Source of the DNA: Neobacillus kokaensis | GTDB lineage: Bacteria; Bacillota; Bacilli; Bacillales; Cytobacillaceae | Assembly: GCF_014656545.1 (NCBI RefSeq) | Contig: NZ_BNDS01000005.1 | Coordinates: 173,894 to 237,893, forward strand | DNA length: 64,000 nt | Direction of reading: 5' to 3' | Shown here: positions 33,964 to 44,535 of the stretch, piece after piece | How the letters are laid out: each line of letters begins with the position of its first letter | How positions within the stretch are numbered: the first letter of the stretch is position 1 | The notes under the pieces: model-generated | What the model was told of the DNA's origin: nothing | Databases searched by the model: none | The model's input: the letters and a program-made list of their open reading frames with translations, nothing else | Translations under genes and position numbers: made by a program

Positions 33964-34036
33964 TGGCTCAGGACGGAATCGAACCGCCGACACAAGGATT
34001 TTCAGTCCTTTGCTCTACCGACTGAGCTACTGAGCC
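33964..34036 (-). tRNA. tRNA-Phe (GAA)
   Basis: 73 nt cloverleaf: acceptor GGCTCAG/CTGAGCC, D arm AGCTCAGTCGGTAGAGC, anticodon loop CTGAAAA with GAA, T arm GGTTCGATTCC, discriminator A. CCA is not encoded. Confidence 0.96.
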
Positions 34037-34113
34037 GTATTAAATTTGTACCCTACAAAATGATTAGCTGTAGTTTGTTACTATTCCCTAAAACCAACTT
34101 AATTATGTATAAG

Positions 34114-34190
34114 TGGCGGTCTGGACGGGACTCGAACCCGCGACCTCCTGCGTGACAGGCAGGCATTCTAACCAACTGAACTACCAGACC
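34114..34190 (-). tRNA. tRNA-Asp (GTC)
   Basis: 77 nt including an encoded CCA: acceptor GGTCTGG/CCAGACC, anticodon loop CTGTCAC with GTC, T arm GGGTTCGAGTCCC. Confidence 0.96.
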
Positions 34191-34262
34191 AATATTTATA
34201 TTAATGGCTAGTCAGCAAGGAGACCGTCCTTGCCAGCCTCTTGCTGACCTGCCAAATGCCGA

Positions 34263-34334
34263 TGACCCCTACGGGATTCGAACCCGTGTTACCGCCGTGA
34301 AAGGGCGGTGTCTTAACCGCTTGACCAAGGGGCC
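34263..34334 (-). tRNA. tRNA-Glu (TTC)
   Basis: 72 nt: acceptor GGCCCCT/AGGGGTC, anticodon loop CTTTCAC with TTC, T arm GGGTTCGAATCCC, discriminator A, CCA not encoded. Confidence 0.96.
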
Positions 34335-34346
34335 ATTTTATAAAGG

Positions 34347-34422
34347 TGGTGAGCCATGAAGGACTCGAACCTTCGACCCTCTGATTAAAAGTCAGATGCT
34401 CTACCGACTGAGCTAATGGCTC
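34347..34422 (-). tRNA. tRNA-Lys (TTT)
   Basis: 76 nt including an encoded CCA: acceptor GAGCCAT/ATGGCTC, anticodon loop CTTTTAA with TTT, T arm AGGTTCGAGTCCT. It is the first tRNA of the four-gene cluster. Confidence 0.96.
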
Positions 34423-34623
34423 GTACTTATTTATCGTGTTTGTGACGACGCTTTTTATAATAGCATGGTTATTATATTAAGTGCAATACTTTTTTTAATA
34501 TATTTTTTGAAAAATTTTTTGAAGGATATTTTCTTAGATGATTTTAGTGATTTTGTCCTTCAATTAGCATATGGAATAAAAATCCACCAGTTTTTGCGAA
34601 CCATTTGACCATAAGGAACATTC

Positions 34624-34945
34624 TATGGGACACTTCCTTTCGATTTTCTACCTGGTTTGTCCCTTAGAACCCGTCTATGGGACATTCCTTTCGATTTTCC
34701 ACCAGATTTGTCTCTTAGAACTGGCCTATGGGACACTTCCTCTCGATTTTCCACCTGGTTTGTCTCTTAGAACTGGCCTATGGGACACTTCCTTTCGATT
34801 TTCCACCTGGTTTGTCTCTTAGAACTGGCCTATGGGACACTTCCTCTCGATTTTCCACCTGGTTTGTCTCTTAGAACTGCCCTATGGGACACTCCCTCTC
34901 GGCTTTCCACCTTGTTTGTCCCTTAGAACTCGCCTATGGGACAGT
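34624..34945. repeat. Tandem array of six 52-bp units plus a partial seventh
   Basis: Units start TATGGGACA at 34624, 34676, 34727, 34779, 34831, 34883 and 34935 (51-52 bp apart, 85-98 percent alike by eye). Each contains TATGGGACA near its start and TGTCTCTTA near its end, which can pair 8 of 9, so the array is a row of hairpins. A final inverted copy TGTCCCATAGG sits at about 34970. It lies between the tRNA cluster and the purA terminator. The frame open through it is not likely to be a gene. Confidence 0.9.
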
Positions 34946-35010
34946 TTACTCATCATCACAATTCGTTTTGTCCCATAGGCTGTTTTCTCCTAAGTCACAT
35001 CTCCACCAAA

Positions 35011-35040
35011 CAAAAGAAGCCCCCAAAACTAGAGGGCCCC
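35011..35040 (-). terminator. Terminator after purA
   Basis: On the minus strand GCCCTC pairs with GGGGGC around an 8-nt loop and is followed by TTCTTTTG. The stem is short and uses a G-U pair. Confidence 0.55.
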
Positions 35041-35054
35041 TCATAAATCCCTAA

Positions 35055-36476
<1,422 letters not shown>

Positions 36477-36520
36477 ACACTAATTTAGTGTACCAATTTC
36501 AAAAGCAAAAATCAATTAAA

Positions 36521-36558
36521 CACGAACGTTTTATATTAAACTATTAAAATCGTTCGTG
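36521..36558 (-). promoter_or_regulatory. PurR-type inverted repeat upstream of purA
   Basis: CACGAACG (36521-36528) and CGTTCGTG (36551-36558) are exact inverted copies with a 22-nt AT-rich centre, matching paired PurBox (CGAAC) sites of Bacillus PurR, which represses purA when PRPP is low. Confidence 0.65.
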
Positions 36559-36568
36559 CAAATAGTAA

Positions 36569-36600
36569 TCTATAAAAAAGCCAGCCACAGCTTGGCTGAC
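36569..36600 (-). terminator. Terminator after dnaC
   Basis: On the minus strand GTCAGCCAAGC and GCTGGCT form a stem around TGTG, followed by six T, just after the dnaC stop. Confidence 0.75.
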
Positions 36601-36614
36601 CTAGAAACTGCTAT

Positions 36615-37979
36615 TTAAGCTCCTGGAGGGGACATTGTATCATCAAAACGTCTCTCTAAGTTTACGAATTTATTATATTCTTTTACGAATGCCAGCTGCA
36701 CAGTGCCGACCGGACCATTACGCTGCTTAGCGATAATGATTTCAATAATGTTTTTATTCTCCGACTCCTTATCATAGTAATCATCACGATAAAGGAAGGC
36801 CACAATATCAGCATCCTGCTCAATACTTCCTGATTCACGAATATCGGACATCATTGGCCGTTTGTCCTGCCGCTGCTCAACTCCACGGGAAAGCTGAGAT
36901 AAGGCAATGACCGGAACCTTTAGCTCACGGGCTAATTGTTTTAAGGATCGGGAAATTTCCGAAACCTCCTGCTGACGGTTTTCACCGGAACGGCCGCTTC
37001 CTAAAATAAGCTGCAAATAGTCAATTAATATCATTCCTAAGCCGTGCTCTTGCTTTAAGCGGCGGCATTTGGAACGTATATCACTGATTCTAACCCCTGG
37101 AGTATCATCGATAAAAATCCCTGTGTTAGACAAGCTGCCCATTGCCATCGTCAATTTTCCCCAGTCATCCTCTGTCAGTGACCCGGTACGAAGCCGCTGG
37201 GCGTCGATGTTCCCTTCGGCACATAATAGACGCATCACCAGCTGTTCAGCACCCATCTCCAAACTAAAGATGGCCACATTTTCGCCTGTTTTTTTCGCAA
37301 CATTTTGCGCAATATTTAAGGCAAAGGCCGTTTTACCCACAGAAGGACGAGCACCGACAATGATTAAGTCATTGCGCTGGAAGCCTGCAGTCATACGGTC
37401 AAGCTCCACAAACCCTGTCTCTAGACCGGTAATATCCCCAACGCGTTTATGCATTTCCTCAATATTGTCATACGTCCGGACAAGGACATCTTTAATATCA
37501 TGAAACGCCCCGGCATTTTTCCTTTGCGCCACTTCAAGAATACTTTTTTCTGCTTCGCTTAAGAGGGTTTCCACTTCATCCTCGCGCGTATATCCATCTG
37601 TTGCGATATTCGTTGCCGTACGGATTAATCGTCTAAGTAAAGACTTTTCTTCCACAATTTTAGCATAATACTCTATATTAGCCGCTGTCGGGACAGATGC
37701 CGCCAGCTCCCCTAAATAACTAACACCGCCAACATCCTCGATCAGTTTAGCTGCTGATAATTCCTCTGTTACGGTCACAAGATCGACCGCTTTTCCTTCA
37801 TCATTCAGCTTTAACATGACGTTAAAGACTTTTTGGTGGGCCGCCCGATAAAAGTCTTCAGGAATCAAAATTTCTGAAGCCATTGTCAAGGAAGACGGTT
37901 CTAAAAAGATTGCTCCAATAACTGCCTGCTCAGCCTCAATATTTTGTGGAGGCATGCGGTCAGCAAACAATTCACTCAT
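36615..37979 (-). CDS. dnaC: Replicative DNA helicase DnaC (DnaB family)
   Basis: 454 residues. N-terminal DnaB primase-binding domain (PPQNIEAEQAVIGAIFL) and RecA-like helicase domain with Walker A GARPSVGKTAFAL, the Walker B region MILIDYLQLI, and the R-finger area SDIRESGSIEQDADIVAFLYR. In Bacillus the DnaB-type helicase is called DnaC. It unwinds the fork as a hexamer and is loaded by DnaI. It sits after rplI, as in B. subtilis. Confidence 0.97.
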   Translation of the reverse strand: MSELFADRMPPQNIEAEQAVIGAIFLEPSSLTMASEILIPEDFYRAAHQKVFNVMLKLNDEGKAVDLVTVTEELSAAKLIEDVGGVSYLGELAASVPTAANIEYYAKIVEEKSLLRRLIRTATNIATDGYTREDEVETLLSEAEKSILEVAQRKNAGAFHDIKDVLVRTYDNIEEMHKRVGDITGLETGFVELDRMTAGFQRNDLIIVGARPSVGKTAFALNIAQNVAKKTGENVAIFSLEMGAEQLVMRLLCAEGNIDAQRLRTGSLTEDDWGKLTMAMGSLSNTGIFIDDTPGVRISDIRSKCRRLKQEHGLGMILIDYLQLILGSGRSGENRQQEVSEISRSLKQLARELKVPVIALSQLSRGVEQRQDKRPMMSDIRESGSIEQDADIVAFLYRDDYYDKESENKNIIEIIIAKQRNGPVGTVQLAFVKEYNKFVNLERRFDDTMSPPGA

Positions 37980-38105
37980 ATTGCAAAAAACCTCCTAATA
38001 GAAGATCCCATTCAAAAAGAAAAAGTGACCAGCAGACACCGATCACGTTCTCTCAATCTTACTCTATTCTATCATGATTAACTAAAATTTGAACTGGAAA
38101 ATATA

Positions 38106-38552
38106 TTACAGTTCCTTCACATGCACAGTTAAAGTTGCTGTTACCTCATGATGAAGCTTTACAGGTACCTTTGTGTGACCAAGAGTACGGATAGCATCTG
38201 CTAATTCCATTTTACGCTTATCAATTTTAATGCCATGCTTCTTCTGTAATTCTTCAGCAATTTGCTTGGAAGTGATTGAGCCAAATAATCTGCCGCCTTC
38301 ACCTGCTTTGGCCGTTAATTCAACTGTCGTTTGATCCAGCTTTTCCTTTAGCTTCTTTGCGTCAGCAAGCTCTTCTGCTGCAAGCTTTTCCTGCTTCTTG
38401 TTTTGAGCATCTAATGAGCTGAGATTTGCGTTGTTTGCCTCTACCGCCAAACCTTGCTTAATTAAGAAGTTATGGGCATACCCATCCGCAACATTTTTAA
38501 TTTCTCCCTTTTTCCCTTTTCCTTTAACATCTTTTAGAAAAATAACCTTCAT
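38106..38552 (-). CDS. rplI: Ribosomal protein L9
   Basis: 148 residues. The N-terminal domain [35 protein letters not shown] is the L9 signature, then a long connecting helix and a C-terminal domain ([16 protein letters not shown]). Binds 23S rRNA domain V near the L1 stalk. Its start overlaps the gdpP stop (ATGA), a common arrangement in Bacillales. Confidence 0.98.
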   Translation of the reverse strand: MKVIFLKDVKGKGKKGEIKNVADGYAHNFLIKQGLAVEANNANLSSLDAQNKKQEKLAAEELADAKKLKEKLDQTTVELTAKAGEGGRLFGSITSKQIAEELQKKHGIKIDKRKMELADAIRTLGHTKVPVKLHHEVTATLTVHVKEL

Positions 38553-40537
38553 TCCCTTTTGCTCCCTTCCAAATAATCATCAATTGCCTGCTTTAATTTT
38601 GCTTCCGTTTCAGCAATTGTTAAACCCGTAAGCTGTGTAGCGGCATTTGTCAGATGTCCGCCGCCCTTTAAGCTTTCCATAATCACCTGAACATTGACAT
38701 TCCCTAAGGAACGGGCACTGATGCCGATAACACCTTCATTTCGTTTTGCAATCACAAAGGAGGCCTGAACACCCTCCATTGTAAGTAACGTGTCAGCCGC
38801 CTGGGCAATTATAACTTGATCATGGACCTCTATCTCTCCGCCTTTGGCAATGGCAATACCATCACGATAAAAAGCCACAGATTCAATTAATTTTGCTCTT
38901 TGTTTATATGTATCAATGCTTTCTTTCATAAACTTCTGGACAAGTACTGTATCAGCACCATGTGCTCTAAGATAAGAAGCAGCATCAAATGTCCTTGAAC
39001 CTGTTCTTAACGTGAAGCTTTTTGTATCTACAATGATTCCCGCTAAAAGCGCGGTGGCTTCTATTACTTCTATTTTAACCTTCTTCGGCTGATATTCAAG
39101 AAACTCGGTTACCAGCTCTGAAGTAGAGGAGGCATAAGGCTCCATATATACAAGCAATGGATTGGTAATGAAATCCTCGCTTCTCCTATGATGGTCAATA
39201 ACAACGACATGGTCAATTTTGTTCAGCAGACGTTCATCCATCACTAAAGAAGGCTTATGGGTATCGACCACAACCAAAAGAGTTTTATCTGTGGCAATCT
39301 CCAGTGCTTCATCGGAACCAATAAAACGGGAGTATAAGGCCTCTTGGCTGCGAATTTCATCCATCAGCCGTTTGATCCCATTGTCTGTTTCCTGCACGTT
39401 CACTACTATATAGGCATCCTTCTGATTCATTTGCGCTACTTTATAAATCCCGATACTTGCACCAATCGAGTCCATATCCGGATTTTTATGTCCCATGATA
39501 ATTACTTTATCACTAGCGGTTATTAAATCCTTTAAAGCGTGTGAAATAACCCTTGCCCTTACCCGTGTTCGTTTTTCAATTGGGTTTGTTTTGCCGCCAA
39601 AGAATTTGACCTTTCCGTTTGGCTGTTTAATGGCTACTTGGTCACCGCCTCTGCCAAGCGCTAAATCAAGGCTGGACTGGGCAAGTACGCCTAATTCCGG
39701 CAGGGAGGAAACTCCCGCTCCAACACCAATACTTAAGGTAAATGAGACATTGTGCTTAGAAGTCATTTCTCTTACATCATCCAATATGGAAAATTTACCC
39801 TTTTCTAGAATTTGGAGGATCTCTTCATTAAATACAGCAATAAACCGCTCTGAAGAAACCCGCTTTAAAAAGATGCCATTATCGTGTGCCCACTTATTTA
39901 AAATGGAAGTAACCAAATTGTTGATACTTCCTCGCATTTGATCATCCATCCCTTGGGTCAGATCATCATAGTTGTCTAAAAAAATCGTTGCGATAACGGT
40001 CCGTTCGTTCTGGTACAGTTTTTCAATTTCAGTCTGCTCAGTCACATCAAAAAAGTATAAAAGCCGCTCTTCATGCCTATGGACGACGCGGAATTTCCGC
40101 TCGTAAAGGGTAATCACTTCTGATTCTACTTCCTGCTTAATGAGTGGAATCAGGTCGTCTGCCACATCATACAGCGACCGTCCGACAAGCGTATCCTCAT
40201 CGAAACAAGTGGCTAAATACGGATTGGTCCACTCAATATAATAATCATCATTAATGAGCATAATCCCAATCGGCATCTCTAGCAGTGCTTCCTCGCCAAC
40301 CTTTTTTACCCGGTAAGAAAGGGTCGAGATGTACTCTTCCACTTCCTGTCTTTGGCGCTGGTCAATGACAAACATAAAATAAATTGGAATAATCATTAAT
40401 ACTAATCCAGCAAGACTTAAAATCCAATTATATAAGAACAGGACGATGAGCAATACTACTGTAACACCTATTAAACCGTAAAAAGGGTATCGTATTGACC
40501 TCTTTTCTAAAAATGCCGGCAAAGTTTTCAGCTCCAA
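38549..40537 (-). CDS. gdpP: c-di-AMP phosphodiesterase GdpP (YybT)
   Basis: 662 residues. Two membrane helices (about 17-55), a heme-type PAS domain (about 85-150), a degenerate GGDEF domain (about 170-300) and a DHH/DHHA1 phosphodiesterase (from about 340) with the metal motifs [17 protein letters not shown] and [11 protein letters not shown], then GGGHLTNAA near the end. It cleaves c-di-AMP to pApA and so sets K+ uptake, wall stress tolerance and beta-lactam response. Intact active-site motifs. Coupled to rplI. Confidence 0.97.
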   Translation of the reverse strand: MELKTLPAFLEKRSIRYPFYGLIGVTVVLLIVLFLYNWILSLAGLVLMIIPIYFMFVIDQRQRQEVEEYISTLSYRVKKVGEEALLEMPIGIMLINDDYYIEWTNPYLATCFDEDTLVGRSLYDVADDLIPLIKQEVESEVITLYERKFRVVHRHEERLLYFFDVTEQTEIEKLYQNERTVIATIFLDNYDDLTQGMDDQMRGSINNLVTSILNKWAHDNGIFLKRVSSERFIAVFNEEILQILEKGKFSILDDVREMTSKHNVSFTLSIGVGAGVSSLPELGVLAQSSLDLALGRGGDQVAIKQPNGKVKFFGGKTNPIEKRTRVRARVISHALKDLITASDKVIIMGHKNPDMDSIGASIGIYKVAQMNQKDAYIVVNVQETDNGIKRLMDEIRSQEALYSRFIGSDEALEIATDKTLLVVVDTHKPSLVMDERLLNKIDHVVVIDHHRRSEDFITNPLLVYMEPYASSTSELVTEFLEYQPKKVKIEVIEATALLAGIIVDTKSFTLRTGSRTFDAASYLRAHGADTVLVQKFMKESIDTYKQRAKLIESVAFYRDGIAIAKGGEIEVHDQVIIAQAADTLLTMEGVQASFVIAKRNEGVIGISARSLGNVNVQVIMESLKGGGHLTNAATQLTGLTIAETEAKLKQAIDDYLEGSKRE

Positions 40538-40546
40538 TCGAAAGTC

Positions 40547-41491
40547 TTACTCTTTTTGTTCCAATCGCTTTCGAAAATTAAATCCTAAATCGATAATTCC
40601 CAATAACATTATTATATAATGAATAGTCGGAATGATGAAAGCAAGAATTGCCACAAGCACACCAAGTCCCTTTGCCACTGACCGCTTGTGGAATATATAA
40701 AAAACAAACGAGAGTCCTTGCAGCACCATAAACATTTCCAATAAGTATATAGCGTTAAAAACAGCGATATATAAATAGGTCCCTTCTGCAGGATGTCCAA
40801 AGAGCTTAATGGCCATAGCGATTAAGTAATACCATAAAAGACTTTTCGGCAATGACAAGTTCCGAAAGCTGCCCCACGGCTGCACTTTAATGCCAAACCT
40901 TTTAATGATTGGAAAACAAATCCACTGAATCACAAATACACAAATAATCGATCCCCAAATTAATAAACTAGGAGCTAAGATTTGCAATGTTTTAATTAAC
41001 AGTTCATTTTGTTTATTCAACTGCTCAATTTGACTTTCCTGCCCCATTGAACGTAACAATTCTTCAGACATTTTAGCGGACTCTTTATAGCTTTGCATAA
41101 ATTCTTGAATGATATCAATTTTAAAGAAAGCAGCATTGACCGCGTACATAGCAACCACCCCTGCCATGAAAACAAGCGAGCTGGAGATTAAAATAGCGGT
41201 CCGACTCATATTTTTTTGCAGTAAATAACCTATGACAGAGCCAATGACGCCATACAAAAGCATAAACCCAAGACCTATGAAGGAACTGGCAAGAAAGGAA
41301 AGTATAGCAGCAGCAATGGTAAAAGCCAAGATATTTCTAATAGTATTCTTTGCCGCAAACATCATGAACGGCAGCGGCAGGACAAAATTCAACCCGGAAC
41401 CAATAAGTGGTACATAAACCGTTATTAGTAAGATTGCAGCAAAGGCCGCCAAAAGAATAGCGCCTTCCGTTAGTTTACCTACATTTTTCAC
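40547..41491 (-). CDS. yybS: YybS-family membrane protein (DUF2232)
   Basis: 314 residues with eight or so hydrophobic segments, of the DUF2232 family found next to gdpP in Bacillales. Molecular function unknown; the fold resembles ECF-transporter S components. It starts the yybS-gdpP-rplI-dnaC transcription unit, 9 nt before gdpP. Confidence 0.9.
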   Translation of the reverse strand: MKNVGKLTEGAILLAAFAAILLITVYVPLIGSGLNFVLPLPFMMFAAKNTIRNILAFTIAAAILSFLASSFIGLGFMLLYGVIGSVIGYLLQKNMSRTAILISSSLVFMAGVVAMYAVNAAFFKIDIIQEFMQSYKESAKMSEELLRSMGQESQIEQLNKQNELLIKTLQILAPSLLIWGSIICVFVIQWICFPIIKRFGIKVQPWGSFRNLSLPKSLLWYYLIAMAIKLFGHPAEGTYLYIAVFNAIYLLEMFMVLQGLSFVFYIFHKRSVAKGLGVLVAILAFIIPTIHYIIMLLGIIDLGFNFRKRLEQKE

Positions 41492-41649
41492 TTCTTCACC
41501 CCTAAATCAACTGGAAACCTAATCCTTATTTTATCTGCATGAAAGACTCTATTCAACCAATCCATTCCAACTATTTTTAAAACTTCCGTAATTCCTTAGC
41601 GTTAATAACGTATAACGAGTTATAATTAGTAATATGTGACGGTGGAAGG

Positions 41650-42453
41650 ATGAATGAAATGAAAAAACAATCCTTGTTATTTTGTTCAATCCTGCTTCTA
41701 TTTCTGTTTACGACTGGATGCAGTTCCAAAGATTCCGGTAAGAAAAAGGTAACAACAGAAAAGAAAGTAGAATTGACGGTTTCCGCAGCGGCAAGCTTGC
41801 AGGATGCCTTAAATGATATTCAAGCAAACTTTGAAAAGGAATATACTAATGTAAAAATTAACTATAACTTTGGAGCATCCGGCGCACTTCAGCAGCAAAT
41901 TTCTCAAGGAGCACCCGTTGATCTCTATTTCTCAGCGACAGAGGACAAATTTGATCAATTAGTGACAGACGGGCTAATTGAAAGGAAGAACGGAACAGAT
42001 CTTGTAGGAAATAAACTTGTGCTGGTAGTTCCCAAAGGTACAAATAAAAATATTCAATCATTTAAAGACCTTAGAAAAGCAGATAAAATTTCCATAGGTA
42101 CACCAGAATCTGTACCAGCTGGAAAATATGCTAAGGATACATTAGAACACTTACATATTTGGAAAGTTGTCGAAGATAAAGTTGTTTTCGCCAAAGATGT
42201 TCGGCAGGTGCTTACATATGTAGAGACAAACAATGTCGATGCAGGAATTGTTTATAAAACAGATGCCATGATTTCACCGAAGGTTCAGATTGTCGCCTCC
42301 GCGGAAGAAAACACCCATGCACCAATTATTTATCCGGTGGGAATCATAAAGACCAGCACCCATCCAAAAGAGACAATGGCTTTTTTTGAATACCTGCAAA
42401 GCCAAAAAGCTATAGATATTTTCGAAAAGTACGGGTTTAAGGGGCTGCACTAA
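41650..42453 (+). CDS. modA: Molybdate ABC transporter substrate-binding lipoprotein
   Basis: 267 residues. Lipobox FTTGC (Cys about residue 24), then the ModA fold: LTVSAAASLQDALNDI at the start and GASGALQQQISQGAPVDLYFSA, the oxyanion-binding loops. A later segment DAGIVYKTDA is also typical. It binds molybdate or tungstate outside the membrane and delivers it to ModB. The gene is inserted, on the opposite strand, between two conserved minus-strand operons. No modC ATPase follows modB; a shared or distant ATPase must serve. Confidence 0.95.
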   Translation: MNEMKKQSLLFCSILLLFLFTTGCSSKDSGKKKVTTEKKVELTVSAAASLQDALNDIQANFEKEYTNVKINYNFGASGALQQQISQGAPVDLYFSATEDKFDQLVTDGLIERKNGTDLVGNKLVLVVPKGTNKNIQSFKDLRKADKISIGTPESVPAGKYAKDTLEHLHIWKVVEDKVVFAKDVRQVLTYVETNNVDAGIVYKTDAMISPKVQIVASAEENTHAPIIYPVGIIKTSTHPKETMAFFEYLQSQKAIDIFEKYGFKGLH

Positions 42454-42458
42454 TTGTC

Positions 42459-43115
42459 ATGACAGCAAACTTCTGGTCACCCATTAGACTATCTGTTGAA
42501 ATTGCTTCGATTTCTGGTATATTGGTGTTAATTTTAGGTCTATTTTTTGGAAGGCTAATGGCAAACAGGAATTTTAAAGGGAAGGTCTTTGTCGAAACCG
42601 GCTTCCTGCTGCCGCTGGTATTACCGCCAACTGTTGTCGGCTTCTTATTAATTATTATTTTTGGCAGAAATAGTCCAGTTGGGCAACTAGTAGAATGGGT
42701 CATTCATCAGCCCCTTATGTTTACCAAACGGGCTGCCGTTATTGCTTCGACCGTTGTAGCCTTCCCGCTGATGTATCAGTCAGCTAAAGCGGGATTTGAG
42801 GCAATTGATGAGGATATTGAGAATGCTGCTCGCGTGGACGGGGCCAATGAACTTAAATTATTTCTGACCATCTCCGTTCCTCTTGCCCTTAAAGCGATTA
42901 TATCTGGTGCTATATTGAGTTTTGCCAGAGCATTAGGTGAGTTTGGTGCCACGTTAATGTTTGCAGGCAATATTCCCGGAAAAACACAAACCATTCCCAC
43001 TGCCATCTATGTCGCACTTGATTCCGGTAATATGCAGCTTGCCTGGCTTTGGGTCGTGAGTATGATCGGGATATCATTTATTATGTTACTATGCGTTCAC
43101 TTCACAAGATCTTAA
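42459..43115 (+). CDS. modB: Molybdate ABC transporter permease
   Basis: 218 residues with five or six membrane segments and the permease EAA loop EDIENAARVDGANELKLFLTI, followed by FARALGEFGATLMFAGNIPGKT, typical of ModB. It starts 5 nt after the modA stop. It supports enzymes that need molybdenum cofactor, for example the oxidoreductase at 48954. A shared terminator closes it. Confidence 0.95.
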   Translation: MTANFWSPIRLSVEIASISGILVLILGLFFGRLMANRNFKGKVFVETGFLLPLVLPPTVVGFLLIIIFGRNSPVGQLVEWVIHQPLMFTKRAAVIASTVVAFPLMYQSAKAGFEAIDEDIENAARVDGANELKLFLTISVPLALKAIISGAILSFARALGEFGATLMFAGNIPGKTQTIPTAIYVALDSGNMQLAWLWVVSMIGISFIMLLCVHFTRS

Positions 43116-43125
43116 CGGTATAGAA

Positions 43126-43161
43126 AAAAGACACCCTCGTACGATGGGTGCCTTTTTTTTG
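43126..43161. terminator. Bidirectional terminator between modB and rpsR
   Basis: GACACCC and GGGTGCC pair (one G-U) around TCGTACGAT with eight T on one side and six A on the other. Confidence 0.8.
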
Positions 43162-43166
43162 CTATA

Positions 43167-43406
43167 TTATTCGCCTGAAACGAATGGTAGTAATGCCATT
43201 TGACGAGCACGTTTAATAGCAACAGTTAATTTACGTTGATATTTAGCGCTTGTTCCAGTTACACGGCGTGGTAAAATTTTACCGCGCTCAGAGATGAATT
43301 TTTTAAGTAAATCCACTTCTTTGTAGTCAATGCGAGTGATGCCGTTTGCTGTGAAATAGCACACTTTACGACGTTTTGCACGTCCGCCTTTGCGTCCTCC
43401 TGCCAT
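43167..43406 (-). CDS. rpsR: Ribosomal protein S18
   Basis: 79 residues from the ATG at 43406 (AAAGGAGGG 8 nt upstream; the frame is open 13 codons further). [22 protein letters not shown] at the N terminus and [46 protein letters not shown] identify S18. It pairs with S6 on the platform of the 30S subunit. Third gene of rpsF-ssb-rpsR. Confidence 0.99.
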   Translation of the reverse strand: MAGGRKGGRAKRRKVCYFTANGITRIDYKEVDLLKKFISERGKILPRRVTGTSAKYQRKLTVAIKRARQMALLPFVSGE

Positions 43407-43456
43407 GAAGATTCCCTCCTTTAGATTTTTTTTATGTCCGTTCATAAAATGGTTTA

Positions 43457-43978
43457 TTAGAATGGAAGATCATCATCTGAGATGTCAATCTGACCGCTTC
43501 CAGCAAATGGATCATCATCCACTCTTGTAAAACCTTGGTTGGAATTTTGTCGTTGATTCTGATTGCCGCCGCCATATGAAGACCCTTGAGGCTCTCTTGG
43601 AGGAGCACCGTAGAAATCGTTGCTTCTTCCGCCGCCGTTTCCGCCGCCAGAACCAGAAGAGCCTTTAGGTTCAAGAAATTGAACAGTATCTGCTACTATC
43701 TCAGTAAAATACTGACGTCTTCCATCTTGCTCGTAAGTACGAACTTGAATTCTGCCGTCTACTCCTGCTAAACTTCCCTTTTTCAAGAAGTTGGCGACAT
43801 TTTCAGCAGCTTTACGCCAAACAACAATGTTTAAAAAGTCCGCCTCCCGCTCACCTTGCGGGTTTGAAAACTGTCGATTTACAGCTAGGGTAAAGGTAGC
43901 AACAGCAATGCCATTTGGTGTATATTTCAATTCAGGATCTTTTGTTAAACGGCCAACAAGCACTACACGATTGATCAT
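43457..43978 (-). CDS. ssb: Single-stranded DNA-binding protein SsbA
   Basis: 173 residues from the ATG at 43978 with AAAGGAG nine bases upstream. OB fold [20 protein letters not shown]...FTLAVNR, then a glycine/asparagine-rich linker (about 108-160) and the acidic tip DISDDDLPF, which recruits replication and repair partners. The length and full tail mark it as the essential SsbA. It lies between rpsF and rpsR as in all Bacillus. Confidence 0.98.
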   Translation of the reverse strand: MINRVVLVGRLTKDPELKYTPNGIAVATFTLAVNRQFSNPQGEREADFLNIVVWRKAAENVANFLKKGSLAGVDGRIQVRTYEQDGRRQYFTEIVADTVQFLEPKGSSGSGGGNGGGRSNDFYGAPPREPQGSSYGGGNQNQRQNSNQGFTRVDDDPFAGSGQIDISDDDLPF

Positions 43979-44044
43979 CAGAATCAACTCCTTTTCCTTC
44001 TAAAATATCCCACGCGAAACATTTTAGAAATTTTATATAAAAAA

Positions 44045-44332
44045 TTATTCTTCTTCTTTAATTACGATATGGCGAATGATATCTTCGCTGATTTTTGCAA
44101 GACGAGAAAATTCTTGAACTGCAGCAGCTGAAGAAGCTGTTTTCACGATTTCGTAATAGCCATCACGGAAATCATTGATTTCGTAAGCTAGACGACGCTT
44201 ACCCCAATCTTTTGTTTCAGCAGTCTCCGCACCATTTTCAAGAAGAATTGTGTTAAAACGCTCTACAAGAGCCTTTTTCGCTTCATCTTCAATGTTTGGG
44301 CGGATGATGTACATGATTTCGTACTTATTCAT
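44045..44332 (-). CDS. rpsF: Ribosomal protein S6
   Basis: 95 residues from the ATG at 44332 (AAAGGAGGTGACC upstream; the frame is open 20 codons further without a ribosome site). [39 protein letters not shown] and the acidic end identify S6. It binds S18. The leader carries a candidate S6:S18 control element. Confidence 0.98.
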   Translation of the reverse strand: MNKYEIMYIIRPNIEDEAKKALVERFNTILLENGAETAETKDWGKRRLAYEINDFRDGYYEIVKTASSAAAVQEFSRLAKISEDIIRHIVIKEEE

Positions 44333-44351
44333 CACGGTCACCTCCTTTTGG

Positions 44352-44383
44352 TCTAAACGGCCCTTCAATAAGGGCAAGGAGCA
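44352..44383 (-). promoter_or_regulatory. Candidate S6:S18 binding element in the rpsF leader
   Basis: On the minus strand TTGCCCTTATTGAAGGGCCG, followed by TTTA, forms a short stem (GCCCTT/AAGGGC) followed at once by CCG. This is the form of the conserved rpsF leader motif through which the S6:S18 complex represses its own operon in many bacteria. Confidence 0.5.
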
Positions 44384-44407
44384 ATTATTCATTACTCACA
44401 AGTTGAA

Positions 44408-44436
44408 ATTATAGCATAGGGCAACCCAAAATGCAA
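44408..44436 (-). promoter_or_regulatory. Promoter of the rpsF-ssb-rpsR operon
   Basis: TTGCAT (44436-44431), 17-nt spacer, TATAAT (44413-44408), about 75 nt before the rpsF start. Confidence 0.7.
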
Positions 44437-44478
44437 TCTCCTTCACAATTATGCCACTATTTTGCTGATAAAAAGCAA

Positions 44479-44523
44479 GGGTGTCAGGCACCATGTGAAA
44501 AATTCACATGGTGTCTGACACCC
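44479..44523. repeat. Palindromic repeat copy 1 (long perfect hairpin)
   Basis: A 21-bp stem with one G-U-type mismatch around a 3-nt loop, arms GGGTGTCAGGCACCATGTG and CACATGGTGTCTGACACCC. It sits 12 nt beyond the ychF stop. A second copy is at 50966-51001, sharing about 30 nt nearly exactly. Confidence 0.85.
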
Positions 44524-44535
44524 TAAATGACGACT

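Noticed and set aside
34625..34822. A 65-residue frame through the 52-bp array
   Set aside because: No ribosome site, composition follows the repeat, and one unit of 51 bp would break the frame periodicity.
34624..34945. CRISPR array
   Set aside because: Units are joined directly with no unique spacers, and no cas genes are present.
44005..44025. parS-like CACGCGAAACA near the ssb start
   Set aside because: Several mismatches in the left half of the palindrome.
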